This document shows, piece after piece, positions 29,543 to 38,437 of a DNA stretch of 64,000 bases. The stretch's first letter is position 1. Every line of letters begins with the position of its first letter. The DNA lies in the NCBI RefSeq assembly GCF_030817015.1, contig NZ_JAUSYS010000001.1:2294001-2358000 (forward strand), given 5' to 3'. Below the pieces are notes generated by a model. The model made no database searches, had not been told where the DNA came from, and was given only the letters and a program-made list of their open reading frames with translations. The stretch is from Arthrobacter sp. V1I7 (lineage in GTDB: Bacteria > Actinomycetota > Actinomycetes > Actinomycetales > Micrococcaceae). Both the position numbers and the translations under genes were made by a program.

Positions 29543-32380
29543 TTAACCGCGCGGCACAAGCCCCGCTTCCTTCATCCCCAGGTAGATCTTGTCCCGGGCG
29601 ATGGGCAGCTCGGCGAAGCGGACTCCGGTTGCGTTCCGGATGGCATTGGCAAGCGCCGGCGCCACCGGGTTGAACGGGCTTTCACTCATGGATTTCGCCC
29701 CCAACGGTCCCAGTTTGTCGTTGGTGTCCGCGAAGTACACCTCACTTCGGGGCACGTCCGCAAAGGAAGGGATGTGGTACTGCCGGAGGATGTCCGTGGT
29801 GACCCGGCCGGCGTCGTCCACCACCACCTCCTCGTACAGCGTGGCGCCGAGCGCCTGTGCGATCCCGCCCTCGATCTGTCCGCGGCACTGCCGTGGATTG
29901 ACCACTACGCCGGCGTCGGCAGCCTGGACGCTTTGCAGGATCCGCAGCTCCCCGGTGCCGCGGTTCACCGCTACCCGGAAGCCGTGCACGTTGAACGCCA
30001 CGGACCGCGGCGTCCCTCCCCAGCGCCCTTCAGCGGCGAGTTCGACGCCGGCTTCCGCAGCGGCGTGCGCGAGGTCGGTCAGTGGCACCGGAGTTCCCTC
30101 GCACAGGACTGTTTCGCCGTCGAGGACGCAGCCGGAGGCCTGGATCTGCCGGATCCCGGCGGCGAACGCCCGGATCCGGACGGCCAGTTCCTCGGCGGCG
30201 GCCAGCGTCGCCTTTCCCGCCACCACCGTTCCCGCGGAGCCGAACGCCCCGGTGTCGTGCTCGATCAGGTCTGTGTCCGACTGCCGCACCGCGACGCGGG
30301 ATGCCGCCGTGGACAGCGCCGTGGCGGCCAGCTGGGCGTGGACGGTGGTGGTCCCGTTGCCGAACTCGGCGGTCCCGACGTCGGCCTGGTACGTTCCGTC
30401 CGGCAGGAGCCGGAGCTTCGAATGGGCAAAGTGCCCCCGCGGCGGGACGGTGTCGATCATGGACAGCGCGGCACCTTCGCCGGTGACCCAGTCCGGGCCG
30501 AGCTGGTCCAGGCCGGCCGCGCGGTACCGTTCCTTGCCCCGGTCCAGGGCATCCCGCACCAGCCGGAGGCATTGATCCAGGCCGTAGCTGCCATAGTGGA
30601 CGTCCTCTTCCGGCTCCGCGTGCGTGGACAGCATGCGGTCCCCCTCACGGACCATGTTGCGGCGGCGGAACTCCAGCGGATCCATCCCGATCCCCACGGC
30701 GAGCTCGTCCATGGCGGACTCGATGGCAAAGATCATCTGGCTCAGCCCGTAGCCGCGGAACGCGCCGGACGGGACGGTGTTGGTGTACACCGCCTGCGCG
30801 TCCACCTTCTTGTTGGCGCAGTTGTACACGCCCAGCGATTCGCCGCAGCCATGGAACATCACGCCCGGACCATGGTTCCCGTACGCCCCGGTGTTGGTCA
30901 GGACGTCCAGCTCCAACGCGGTCAGCCGGCCGTCGGCACTGGCGCCGGCCTTGAGCTTGATGGTGAAGGGGTGCCGGGTGGTGGTGGCGGTGAACTGTTC
31001 GGTGCGGGTGAGCTCCAGCTGCACGGGACGGCGCAGTTTCAGGGCCGCGAGCGCCACGATGTCCTCCGTGAGCACCTCCTGCTTGCCGCCGAAGCCCCCA
31101 CCCACGCGGCCCGCCACCACGTGGACCCCGTCCTCGGGCAGCCCGAAAACCCGGCACAGGGTGCGGCGGACCAGGAACGGAACCTGGCTGGACGTGCGGA
31201 CCTGCAGCCGCCCGCCGCTGTCCACGGAGGCGATGGCGGCGTGGGTCTCCAGCGCGACGTGCTGGACCCGCTGGGTCCGGTAGGTCTGTTCATGGATGAA
31301 GCTGGCGGCCGCGAACCCCTGCTCCACGCTTCCGAGCTCGGAGTGGAGTTCGGCCACGACGTTCTGTGCCGGCCGGGCAATCCTGGATGAGGAGCTGTCC
31401 TTCTCCGCATGGAGCGTCGGTGCCCCGGGACGGATGGCATCCTGCGGCGTGAACACGGCGTCGAGCACCTCGTACTCCACCGCCAGCGCGCGGACCCCGG
31501 CCTCCGCCGCAGCAACCGATTCTGCCACGACGGCCGCGACCCGTTGCCCGATGAACCTCACCACGTCATCCAGCACCCTCGTGTCGTCGGGGTCATCCGT
31601 ATAGAGCTCGTGCTGCGCCGTCGAAAACAGCTGGGCGGGCGCATCGTGGTGGGTGAACACCGCCACCACCCCGGGAACCCTGAGAGCCGCCTCCGTGTTG
31701 ATCGACAGTACCCGGGCGTGGGCGTGCGGCGAGCGCAGGAGCTTCAGGTGCAGCAGCCCCTGGAGCTGGTCCGCCGGAACATCCAGTGTGTAGCGCGCGG
31801 CGCCGGTGACCACGGCGAGGCTGGCCGGGGCCGGTACGTCGTCCCCGAGCTGCCCGGGCCGTGGTTGGGGCTGGCCTTCCCCGGCGATGCCGGAGCCCGG
31901 ACCTGCCGGATCCTGGTGGCCGGCGTGCCCGCAAACGGCATCCGCGATCGCCCGGTAACCGGTGCAGCGGCAAAGGTTGCCCTTGAGATTGCGGGGCAGG
32001 TCGCCCTTCTGCTCTTCTGTGAAGGTGGCCGCGGTCATCAGCATGCCGGCCGTGCAGAAGCCGCACTGGAAGCCCTGGCGCTCAAGGAACTGTTGCTGGA
32101 TGGGGTGCAGCGCCTGGCCCGTGGCGGAGGCTGTCCCGTCCGCGCCGGAGGCATCGCCGAGCCCTTCGATGGTGGTGACGGTGTGCCCCTGGGCCCTGAC
32201 CGCGGGGTAGATGCAGCTGTGGACCGGGATGCCGTCCACGTGCACGGTGCACGCTCCGCAATCGCCGCCGTCGCAGCCCTTCTTGACGCCGAAGTTGCCC
32301 TGCTCGCGCAGGAAGGTCCGCAGGCACTGGCCGGGGCGGGGCGCAGCTTCCGCGGGAACGCCGTTGATCTCGATGGCCAT
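29543..32380 (-). CDS. Xanthine dehydrogenase, fused 2Fe-2S and molybdopterin subunit
   Basis: A 945-residue protein oxidising hypoxanthine/xanthine to urate. Residues 1-~160 hold the plant-type ferredoxin cluster CDGGDCGACTVHVDG and the second cluster QCGFCTAGM...GNLCRCTGY. From ~190 on is the molybdopterin domain with GRVGGGFGGKQ, FRGYGLSQ (Arg of the active site) and the late catalytic Glu in KSMSESPFNPVAP. Two-domain fusion is unusual compared with three-subunit or fully fused enzymes; the FAD subunit is encoded just upstream. GGAAGGGG precedes the ATG. It belongs to the leftward guaD-permease-xdhC-FAD-xdh set. Confidence 0.92.
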   Translation of the reverse strand: MAIEINGVPAEAAPRPGQCLRTFLREQGNFGVKKGCDGGDCGACTVHVDGIPVHSCIYPAVRAQGHTVTTIEGLGDASGADGTASATGQALHPIQQQFLERQGFQCGFCTAGMLMTAATFTEEQKGDLPRNLKGNLCRCTGYRAIADAVCGHAGHQDPAGPGSGIAGEGQPQPRPGQLGDDVPAPASLAVVTGAARYTLDVPADQLQGLLHLKLLRSPHAHARVLSINTEAALRVPGVVAVFTHHDAPAQLFSTAQHELYTDDPDDTRVLDDVVRFIGQRVAAVVAESVAAAEAGVRALAVEYEVLDAVFTPQDAIRPGAPTLHAEKDSSSSRIARPAQNVVAELHSELGSVEQGFAAASFIHEQTYRTQRVQHVALETHAAIASVDSGGRLQVRTSSQVPFLVRRTLCRVFGLPEDGVHVVAGRVGGGFGGKQEVLTEDIVALAALKLRRPVQLELTRTEQFTATTTRHPFTIKLKAGASADGRLTALELDVLTNTGAYGNHGPGVMFHGCGESLGVYNCANKKVDAQAVYTNTVPSGAFRGYGLSQMIFAIESAMDELAVGIGMDPLEFRRRNMVREGDRMLSTHAEPEEDVHYGSYGLDQCLRLVRDALDRGKERYRAAGLDQLGPDWVTGEGAALSMIDTVPPRGHFAHSKLRLLPDGTYQADVGTAEFGNGTTTVHAQLAATALSTAASRVAVRQSDTDLIEHDTGAFGSAGTVVAGKATLAAAEELAVRIRAFAAGIRQIQASGCVLDGETVLCEGTPVPLTDLAHAAAEAGVELAAEGRWGGTPRSVAFNVHGFRVAVNRGTGELRILQSVQAADAGVVVNPRQCRGQIEGGIAQALGATLYEEVVVDDAGRVTTDILRQYHIPSFADVPRSEVYFADTNDKLGPLGAKSMSESPFNPVAPALANAIRNATGVRFAELPIARDKIYLGMKEAGLVPRG

Positions 32381-32479
32381 CGTCAGGCCCCTTCCTGCCG
32401 GAATGTCTGCGGCGCGAAGGCCGGCCGCGGGCGCGCCGGGCCAGCGGTAGTGCCCTGCGGAACCGGTGGCGGCCAGAAG

Positions 32480-33433
32480 TCACCGGGAAACCTGCACCGG
32501 ACGCCCGCCGCGGGGTGCCTGGCCTGCCGGCAACGACAGCTCCGCCCGGATCTCCTCGGCCAGCCGGTATGTCATGTCCCGGCGCCAGGCCGGCAGCCCG
32601 TGAATATCGTCGTGATACAGTCCGGCCGGCACGGCATCGTCCAGCGCAGCGGCCAGCTCGACAGCTTCCGGCACGTCCCGGAAGCGCAGCTGCACCGGCC
32701 GCTTGGTGGCAGCGGTGACGGTCAGGACAAGGGAGGCACCGCCGTCGAGCCTTCCGATCAGCAGCACCCCGGAGCGGCCCATGTTGCTCAGCGACAGGCG
32801 GCGGAACGCCACCCGGGAGGACAAGGACGACGCCGGGAGATGGACACTGCGCAGCAGCTCGCCCGGCGCCAGGGAGTTCCTCCCGTCACCGGTGACGAAT
32901 TCGGCCACCGGCACCCGGCGCGTTGTGCCGCCGGGGCCGAGCAGGGTCGCCACGCCGTCGAGCCCCGCGCAGAGCGAGATGACGGGCCCGGCCGGCAAGG
33001 ACGTGCAGAGGTTCCCGCCCACAGTGGACATGTTCCAGACCTTGAAGGACGCCACGAAGGAATCGCAGCAGGGACGCACCAGATCCAGGGCGGGCCACGC
33101 GGCACGGCCCGAGTCTCCCAGCGATTCCGGAAGCGCGTACAGCTCCGCAATTGTGCAGGTGGCGGCCAGCTCGATCCCGGCGGCAGGTTCCCCGGCGTCG
33201 GTCCCGGCGGCAGGTTCCGCGGCGTCGCTCCCGGCTGCAGGTTTCCCGTCCGCCACGGTCACGGGAGCCCAGCCCGCGGTGCCGAGGTCCAGCAGGCGCT
33301 TCAGCGGCTCGGCCCCGAACGCGCAGCTGCCGTAGGAAAACAGGACCGTGCCGCCGGCCAGCCAGGCGTCGCCGGCGCGCCACTCGGCCGGGTCCGTGGT
33401 GGGAACCACCGCCTCGATGCTGTTCATGTCCAT
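32480..33433 (-). CDS. Xanthine dehydrogenase FAD-binding subunit
   Basis: A 317-residue CO-dehydrogenase flavoprotein-type subunit that passes electrons from the iron-sulfur clusters to NAD. It has WLAGGTVLFSYG near the N-terminus and the FAD motif MSTVGGNLCTSLPAGP in the middle. Residues ~70-95 contain an alanine/glycine-rich insert of nine-residue repeats (PAAG-acidic) not expected in the family, encoded by a 27-bp DNA repeat. It overlaps the xdhC stop by ten bases. Confidence 0.88.
   Translation of the reverse strand: MDMNSIEAVVPTTDPAEWRAGDAWLAGGTVLFSYGSCAFGAEPLKRLLDLGTAGWAPVTVADGKPAAGSDAAEPAAGTDAGEPAAGIELAATCTIAELYALPESLGDSGRAAWPALDLVRPCCDSFVASFKVWNMSTVGGNLCTSLPAGPVISLCAGLDGVATLLGPGGTTRRVPVAEFVTGDGRNSLAPGELLRSVHLPASSLSSRVAFRRLSLSNMGRSGVLLIGRLDGGASLVLTVTAATKRPVQLRFRDVPEAVELAAALDDAVPAGLYHDDIHGLPAWRRDMTYRLAEEIRAELSLPAGQAPRGGRPVQVSR
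33176..33245 (-). repeat. 27-bp in-frame tandem repeat within the FAD subunit gene
   Basis: The unit beginning CCCGGCGGCAGG starts at 33176, 33203 and 33230 (third copy partial and diverged), giving a period of 27 bp and the peptide repeat PAAGxDAxE. Copy number could vary without breaking the frame. Confidence 0.85.
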
Positions 33434-34692
33434 GCGATCTCCTGGTGCGTGTCGAGTGAGGCTGCCAGCTCCGCGGCGGGCTGCGAGTGGATGGGGTTTC
33501 GGTGGATGGGTCCGGACGTGTCCCGGAGCGGCAGGCCGGAGCCGGTCCGGCTCCGGGCCGCGATGATCTCCGCGGTGACGGAGACGGCGACCTCGGCCGG
33601 GGTCACTGCGCCGATGTCCAGCCCGATGGGTGAGTGCAGTCGGGCGATCCGTTCAGGACGGACGCCGGCGTCCAGGAGGTCCTCGACCCGCTGGAGGTGG
33701 CTCCGCCGGGACCCCATGGCGCCCACGAAGGCAAGGTCCAGATCCAGCGCGGCTTCCAGCAGCGGGAGGTCGAACTTGGGATCGTGGGTGAGGACGCAGA
33801 GGACGGTGCGCCGGTCGAGGCGGCCCGCTGCGGCCTCTGCTGCGAGGTATCGGTGGGGCCAGCCGGTGACCACTTCATCGGCGGTGGCGGTTAAACGGGC
33901 CTGCGCAGCGAACGCGGGACGCGCATCGATCAAGGTCACGTGATAGCCCAGCAGTTTCGCGGCAGGCAGCAGCGCCGCACTGAAGTCGTTGGCGCCACAA
34001 ACCAGCATGCGCGGCGCGGGCAGCCGGCTCTCAACGAGCAGGGTGACAGGCTCTGGGGATTCAGCTTCCCGGGACGCGGTGCCCCTGCGGCAGGAGCCCG
34101 GTCCGGCCAGCCGTATCAGGCCGGTTCCGATGCCGCGCAACACGGATTCGAGCTGTGCGGCAGCCGCGGCGTTGTCTTCGTCCGCCGGCCAGGTCAAGCC
34201 AAGAAGGTCGGCCATCTCTGCCGATCCGGCCGCCCGGAAGTTGACCGGATCCGGAACCACGACGGCGCCGCTGCCGCCTGCGTCCACGCGGCGCACCAGG
34301 GCCACCGGGTCCGCGGGCCCGTACGAGGCGATCTGGCCGAGGGCTGCCCGCAGCGGTCCGCCGCTGCTGCATTCCCCGCCGAAGGGCTCGATGTGGACCT
34401 CGAGCTCGCCGCCACAGGTGAGGCCGGCCGCGAAGGCGTCGGCGGTGCTGTAGCCGAAGGTCTCCAGGCGGGTGCCGCCGTCGTCCATGGTCTCCAGTGC
34501 CAGGGTCAGCACGGCACCTTCCACGCAACCGCCGGACAGGCTGCCGAGGACGGCGCCGGTCTCTGAGACCAGCATGGAGGTGCCCACGGGCCTCGGGACG
34601 GAGCCGCTGGCCGCCACGATGGTGGCAACGGCGAGTCGTTCACCGGCCAATGCCGGCGGCCAAGCGCTGAGCGAAGCTATCAGATCCAGCAT
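33424..34692 (-). CDS. xdhC: XdhC-family molybdenum cofactor chaperone
   Basis: A 422-residue protein of the XdhC/CoxI family that sulfurates or delivers molybdenum cofactor to xanthine dehydrogenase. The N-terminal XdhC domain has ATIVAASGSVPRPVGTSMLVSETGAVLGSLSGGCVEGAV with the conserved Cys. A C-terminal Rossmann part reads MLVCGANDFSAALLPAAKLLGYHVTLIDARPAF and FVGAMGSRRSHLQRVEDLLDAG. Length is at the upper end for the family. It is upstream of, and overlaps, the FAD subunit gene. Confidence 0.9.
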   Translation of the reverse strand: MLDLIASLSAWPPALAGERLAVATIVAASGSVPRPVGTSMLVSETGAVLGSLSGGCVEGAVLTLALETMDDGGTRLETFGYSTADAFAAGLTCGGELEVHIEPFGGECSSGGPLRAALGQIASYGPADPVALVRRVDAGGSGAVVVPDPVNFRAAGSAEMADLLGLTWPADEDNAAAAAQLESVLRGIGTGLIRLAGPGSCRRGTASREAESPEPVTLLVESRLPAPRMLVCGANDFSAALLPAAKLLGYHVTLIDARPAFAAQARLTATADEVVTGWPHRYLAAEAAAGRLDRRTVLCVLTHDPKFDLPLLEAALDLDLAFVGAMGSRRSHLQRVEDLLDAGVRPERIARLHSPIGLDIGAVTPAEVAVSVTAEIIAARSRTGSGLPLRDTSGPIHRNPIHSQPAAELAASLDTHQEIAWT

Positions 34693-34794
34693 GGCGGCAC
34701 TCCTTCATCCGGCGCTGCGGTCATTTCCATATTGTCGTTCCTGCCGGGGGCCGGACAAAGCATCGGCCCGGGGTAGTTGCCGGATGCGCGGCGG

Positions 34795-34855
34795 TTCGGA
34801 CAGCCGCGGCGCGGGTCCGCGGTGCGGAAGTCCGAAACCGCCGCGGCTGTCCGAA
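34795..34855 (-). terminator. 17-bp perfect inverted repeat between permease and xdhC
   Basis: TTCGGACAGCCGCGGCG (34795-34811) pairs perfectly with CGCCGCGGCTGTCCGAA (34839-34855) around a 27-nt loop. It lies 14 bp after the permease stop and about 100 bp before the xdhC start on the minus strand. It could end the guaD-permease transcript, or act as an internal stability/attenuation element of a longer operon. Confidence 0.6.
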
Positions 34856-34868
34856 AGCAACGCGCGGC

Positions 34869-36428
34869 TCAGGCCCCGAGCAGCAGGTTGATGGGGCCGC
34901 GGGCGAAATACACCAGGAATCCGGCGCTGACCACCCACATCAGCGGATGGATCTTCTTCGCTTTCCCGGATGCTGCGCCGATGATGGCCCAGGACACAAA
35001 GCCCACTCCGATGCCGTTGGCGATGGAATAGCTCAGCGGCATGGTGACGATGGTGAGGAACGCCGGGAGCGCCACGGAGAATTTGCTGAACTTGATTTCG
35101 CGGATCTGCGCCATCATCATCGCGCCCACCACCACCAGGGCCGCCGCCGCCACTTCGAGCGGAACCACGCTGGTCAGCGGCGTGAGGAACATGGAGCCCA
35201 GGAACAGCACCCCGGTGACAACCGAGGCCAGGCCGGTGCGGGCACCCTCCCCGATCCCGGCCGCGGAGTCGATGTACACCGTGTTGGAGGAGCCCGAGGT
35301 GGCGCCCCCTGCCACGGCGCCGACGCCTTCGACGATGAAGGCCGACTTGAGCCGCGGGAAGGTCCCGTCCTTGTGTGACACTCCGGCGCTCTTCGCCAGG
35401 CCGGTCATGGTGCCCATGGCGTCGAAGAAGTTGGTAAAGACCAGCGTGAACACCAGCATGGTGGCCGCGAGCCCGCCGATCCGGCCGAAGGCGCCGAACA
35501 GGTCGAACTGGCCCACCAGGCCCAGGTCCGGAGCGGAGACAAGCTGGCCGGACAGCACAGGCGTGTTCAGGTGCCAGCCGCCCGGGTTGGTGGCGCTTGC
35601 CGGCCCGATCTTCAGCACTGCCTCCACGACGGCAGCCAGGGCCGTGGTGGCCACGATGCCGATCAGCAGCCCACCCTGGACCTTGCGCGCCACGAGGATT
35701 CCCATTGCGAGCAGTCCCACCACAAATACCAGGGTGGGGACGGAGGTGATGGAGCCGTCTGTGCCGAGCTGGACGGGCGGTCCGCCTTCCGTCGCCCGGA
35801 CAAAGCCCGAGTCCACGAAGCCGATGAACGCGATGAACAGGCCGATCCCCACGGTGATGGCGGCCTTAAGCTCCTTGGGCACGGCCCGGAAGATGGCGGT
35901 GCGTGCCCCGGTGATGCCGAAGAGCACAATCAGCACGCCGTTGATGACCACCAGGCCCATGGCCTCGGCCCAGGTGACTTCCTGGATCACCGAGACGGCG
36001 AGGAAGGAATTGATGCCCAGCCCTGCCGCGAGGCCGAACGGGAGGTTGGCCACGAGTCCGAAGAGGATGGTCATGACGCCCGCCGTGAGTCCGGTGACCG
36101 CGCCGATCTGGGCCGCGGAGAGCCAGCCGCCGGCCACGTCCGTGGGCGCGTTGTCCGCCGTGAAACCGCCCAGGATCAGCGGGTTGAGGATCACGATGTA
36201 CGCCATGGTGAAGAAGGTCACCAGTCCGCCCCGGAACTCGCGGGCGACCGTGGAGCCGCGTTCGGTGATCTGGAAGAAGCGGTCCAGGTAGGACTTCGGG
36301 GCCGGCGGCCTGTCCGGGCCCGCCCCTTTGGTGGCACCCGGGGCGGGTAATTGTCCTACACCTGCAGTGCGGGCGGCCTTGGGAGCGGAATGCTCCTCGT
36401 GGGAATCCAGGATAGTCATCTCAGCCAC
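34869..36428 (-). CDS. AzgA-type adenine/guanine/hypoxanthine permease
   Basis: A 519-residue nucleobase permease of the NCS2/AzgA group. The hallmark ITERGSTVAREFRGGLVTFFTMAYIVILNPLIL opens the membrane part, followed by NLPFGLAAGLGINSFLAVSVI and GTMTGLAKSAGV. About 50 N-terminal residues are Pro/Ala-rich and hydrophilic. GTG 36428 is the longest start; ATG 36419 is equally possible. It follows guaD by six bases, consistent with guanine/hypoxanthine uptake coupled to deamination. Confidence 0.9.
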   Translation of the reverse strand: MAEMTILDSHEEHSAPKAARTAGVGQLPAPGATKGAGPDRPPAPKSYLDRFFQITERGSTVAREFRGGLVTFFTMAYIVILNPLILGGFTADNAPTDVAGGWLSAAQIGAVTGLTAGVMTILFGLVANLPFGLAAGLGINSFLAVSVIQEVTWAEAMGLVVINGVLIVLFGITGARTAIFRAVPKELKAAITVGIGLFIAFIGFVDSGFVRATEGGPPVQLGTDGSITSVPTLVFVVGLLAMGILVARKVQGGLLIGIVATTALAAVVEAVLKIGPASATNPGGWHLNTPVLSGQLVSAPDLGLVGQFDLFGAFGRIGGLAATMLVFTLVFTNFFDAMGTMTGLAKSAGVSHKDGTFPRLKSAFIVEGVGAVAGGATSGSSNTVYIDSAAGIGEGARTGLASVVTGVLFLGSMFLTPLTSVVPLEVAAAALVVVGAMMMAQIREIKFSKFSVALPAFLTIVTMPLSYSIANGIGVGFVSWAIIGAASGKAKKIHPLMWVVSAGFLVYFARGPINLLLGA

Positions 36429-36434
36429 CGCGCC

Positions 36435-36929
36435 CTAGTAGTCGATCCTGGAATCGAGCTTGTTCCAGGTGTTGAACGGCTCCAGCGGCGCGGGGGCCTG
36501 GGGATCGCCCAGTTCCAGCTTGTCCACCGGCATCAGGGAATTCCTGTCCCGGTTTTCGAAGTATTCGTAGAAGACGGCGTCGTCGAAACCCACGGACGCG
36601 GCGTCGTGGCGGTCTGCGGCGAAGACAACGCGCTGGACGCGGGCCCAGAGTGCGGAGGCCAGGCACATCGGGCATGGCTCGCAGCTGGTGTAAAGGACGG
36701 CGCCGGTGAGATCGAAGGTGCCTAGTTCCCGGCAGGCCGTGCGGATCGCGGTGACCTCGGCGTGGGCGGTGGGATCATTGTCGGCGGTGACGCGGTTCAC
36801 GCCCTCGAACGTCTGGCCGCCGGCCGTGACGATCAGGGCCCCGAAGGGGCCTCCGTTGTTCAGGACGTTGGCCGTTGCCAACTGGATGGATCTGGCCAGA
36901 TACTGTTCGGCCGTGACGGTGGTACTCAT
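36435..36929 (-). CDS. guaD: Guanine deaminase (cytidine-deaminase fold)
   Basis: A 164-residue zinc enzyme converting guanine to xanthine. Zn site: HAEV (with the proton-shuttle Glu) and CEPCPMC. The C-terminal RNSLMPV...PLEPFNTWNKLDSRIDY resembles Bacillus-type GuaD. ATG 36929 is taken because AAAAGGGAG lies eight bases upstream; a longer in-frame start is rejected. It is the first gene of the leftward purine operon; an operator candidate lies about 200 bp upstream. Confidence 0.92.
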   Translation of the reverse strand: MSTTVTAEQYLARSIQLATANVLNNGGPFGALIVTAGGQTFEGVNRVTADNDPTAHAEVTAIRTACRELGTFDLTGAVLYTSCEPCPMCLASALWARVQRVVFAADRHDAASVGFDDAVFYEYFENRDRNSLMPVDKLELGDPQAPAPLEPFNTWNKLDSRIDY

Positions 36930-37323
36930 GATGCGACTCCCTTTTCTTGGAAGCCGATACCCGTTGCGGGTCCAGTAAAACCAGGTGCGACGGTTACCAG
37001 GCTTCAGCATGTGCTGTGAAGGTTAAGTTGCGCCTGGTAGATAGCTTCCCGGAGTCCGGGTGCCCGCCTTTGGCAAGATTGAGATTAGCACCGGAATGTG
37101 ACCTGCGCCATCGTTTTCCGGAAATTTAATTTCGCAATGTGAAATCAACGTTTCAGGGCGCTCTCCTCGCCGATCGCGCACGCCTCACGCCGCGGGATCT
37201 GGAGCTTGCCCCACCTCGGCGCCCTCCGGTACTCCCCCGGCTGCACCACGCCGGCATACCACCACCTTCCCGGACGGCCTGGGAAATGCCATCGACATTG
37301 AAAGGACTGCCCCAAGTGACTCC
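36930..37323. other. Intergenic region upstream of guaD
   Basis: No convincing gene. It contains the regulon site at 37130-37144 and an adjacent TTTCCGGAAA palindrome (37115-37124). The right-hand part is downstream of the DHFR-like gene. Confidence 0.6.
37109..37144 (-). promoter_or_regulatory. Operator upstream of the guaD/xdh operon
   Basis: TTTCGCAATGTGAAA (37130-37144) fits the regulon palindrome well. Twenty-one bp before it, 37109-37123 ends in GGAA at the expected position but has a poor left half, giving a degenerate doublet. No confident -35/-10 pair was found next to it. About 200 bp of leader would separate it from guaD. Confidence 0.55.
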
Positions 37324-37863
37324 TCATGCCACTGCCGGCGTCATCCGTAGTGCCAGCATCCCGCCTTCGAGGAGCCGCGGTTCGACGATCCGCAGCGTGT
37401 GCCGGCTCCCGTCCTCCGGCAGCATCTTCTTGCCGCGCCCGAGCACGATGGGCGAGACCAGCAGAACGTACTCGTCGACGAGATTCTCCTCCATGAGCAA
37501 CTTGACGAGCGTCGGGCTCCCCCACACGATCACGTTCTCCCGCTCCCGAAGGACGCGGATCCGGCCCGGTATGTCGTCGGCAATAATCGTGCTGTTGTTC
37601 CAGTCGGCGTGATCCATCGTCGTCGACACGACGTACTTGGGCATGGCGTTGAACTTGTCGGAGGTGAAGTCGCCCGATCGCGACGGCCAGGCAGCGGCGA
37701 AGCCGTCATAGGTGACTCTTCCGAGCAGCATCGAGTCCGCCACGGCCAGCACTTCGTCGTTGAACGCGCCGGTGGCGTCGCTGAAGAACGGGCCCGACCA
37801 GAGCTGGGGCTCCTCGGCGACGTTGTCCAGAGTGGTAAAAGCGGTGACGGTGAGCTTGCCCAT
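37324..37863 (-). CDS. Dihydrofolate reductase-like (RibD C-terminal domain) protein
   Basis: A 179-residue protein: GKLTVTAFTTLDNVAEEPQLWSGPF, LLGRVTYDGFAAAWPSR, VVSTTM, NVIVWGSPTLVKLLMEENLVDEYVLLVSPIVLGRGKKML. These mark the YyaP/DHFR-like reductase family, whose substrates are mostly unknown. ATG 37863 is used because AAGGAGATC precedes it; the open frame extends 70 codons further without a ribosome site. It has no purine operator and is probably an unrelated neighbour. Confidence 0.85.
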   Translation of the reverse strand: MGKLTVTAFTTLDNVAEEPQLWSGPFFSDATGAFNDEVLAVADSMLLGRVTYDGFAAAWPSRSGDFTSDKFNAMPKYVVSTTMDHADWNNSTIIADDIPGRIRVLRERENVIVWGSPTLVKLLMEENLVDEYVLLVSPIVLGRGKKMLPEDGSRHTLRIVEPRLLEGGMLALRMTPAVA

Positions 37864-38328
37864 AAAGATCTCCTTCAGGTTGGTGACGCTTGGATTGACG
37901 TGCCCCGACGTTCGGAACGGGATTCGATCCTTACAGCACATTGAACGCCAGTTCACGCTGGTCGTCACCCGCCAACTTCCGAATCCGGATGGCGCTGATC
38001 GATCGGACCTAGCTCCCTCCACCGGGTAATTATCACGAAAACACGTCCCGCTGGGGGACCGGCCGGTGGGCATTCCTTGGGTGGGGAGGCGAAAGGACTT
38101 AGCTCCGTTTACCTCCTGGAGGCTTCGCCCCGACCGGGGCCTCTGGCTCCGGTCGCGCTCAGGTCGCGGTGCATGCGAGGGCGACGGCCGGAAGTGAGTG
38201 TCAGGATCGCACGACGGCGATCAGCTCGGCACCGCCGCTCCCTGGTTTTGTTGACTCTTGTCCTGGGACAGCATCTCATCGGACTTAGCCCTTGGACTCA
38301 CCCTCGTCGCAGGATGCGCAACCTGCCC

Positions 38329-38392
38329 TAGGACACGCAAAAGGCGTGGCGACACCCGAATCCGGGTGTCGCCACGCCTTTTGCGTGTCCTA
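38329..38392 (-). terminator. Perfect 30-bp palindrome with 4-nt loop
   Basis: Positions 38329-38358 are perfectly complementary to 38363-38392 around the loop AATC. The outer end of the right arm (TTTGCGTGTCCTAAAGAA) is repeated directly at about 38399-38417. It lies 45 bp downstream of the 62-aa gene on the minus strand and can serve as its terminator, but a perfect 30-bp stem is far longer than needed. The rest of 37864-38437 holds no credible gene. Confidence 0.75.
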
Positions 38393-38437
38393 AAGAAGTT
38401 TGCGTGTCCTAAAGAAAGTTACGCGTCGGCGCGCGTC

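Noticed and set aside
29540..33943. Long plus-strand frames opposite xanthine dehydrogenase and xdhC
   Set aside because: Shadow frames; the minus strand has complete iron-sulfur, molybdopterin, FAD and XdhC motifs with proper ribosome sites.
38077..38331. 84-codon plus-strand frame between the DHFR-like gene and the palindrome
   Set aside because: No ribosome site, Arg/Ser/Leu-rich shadow composition and no recognisable domain.
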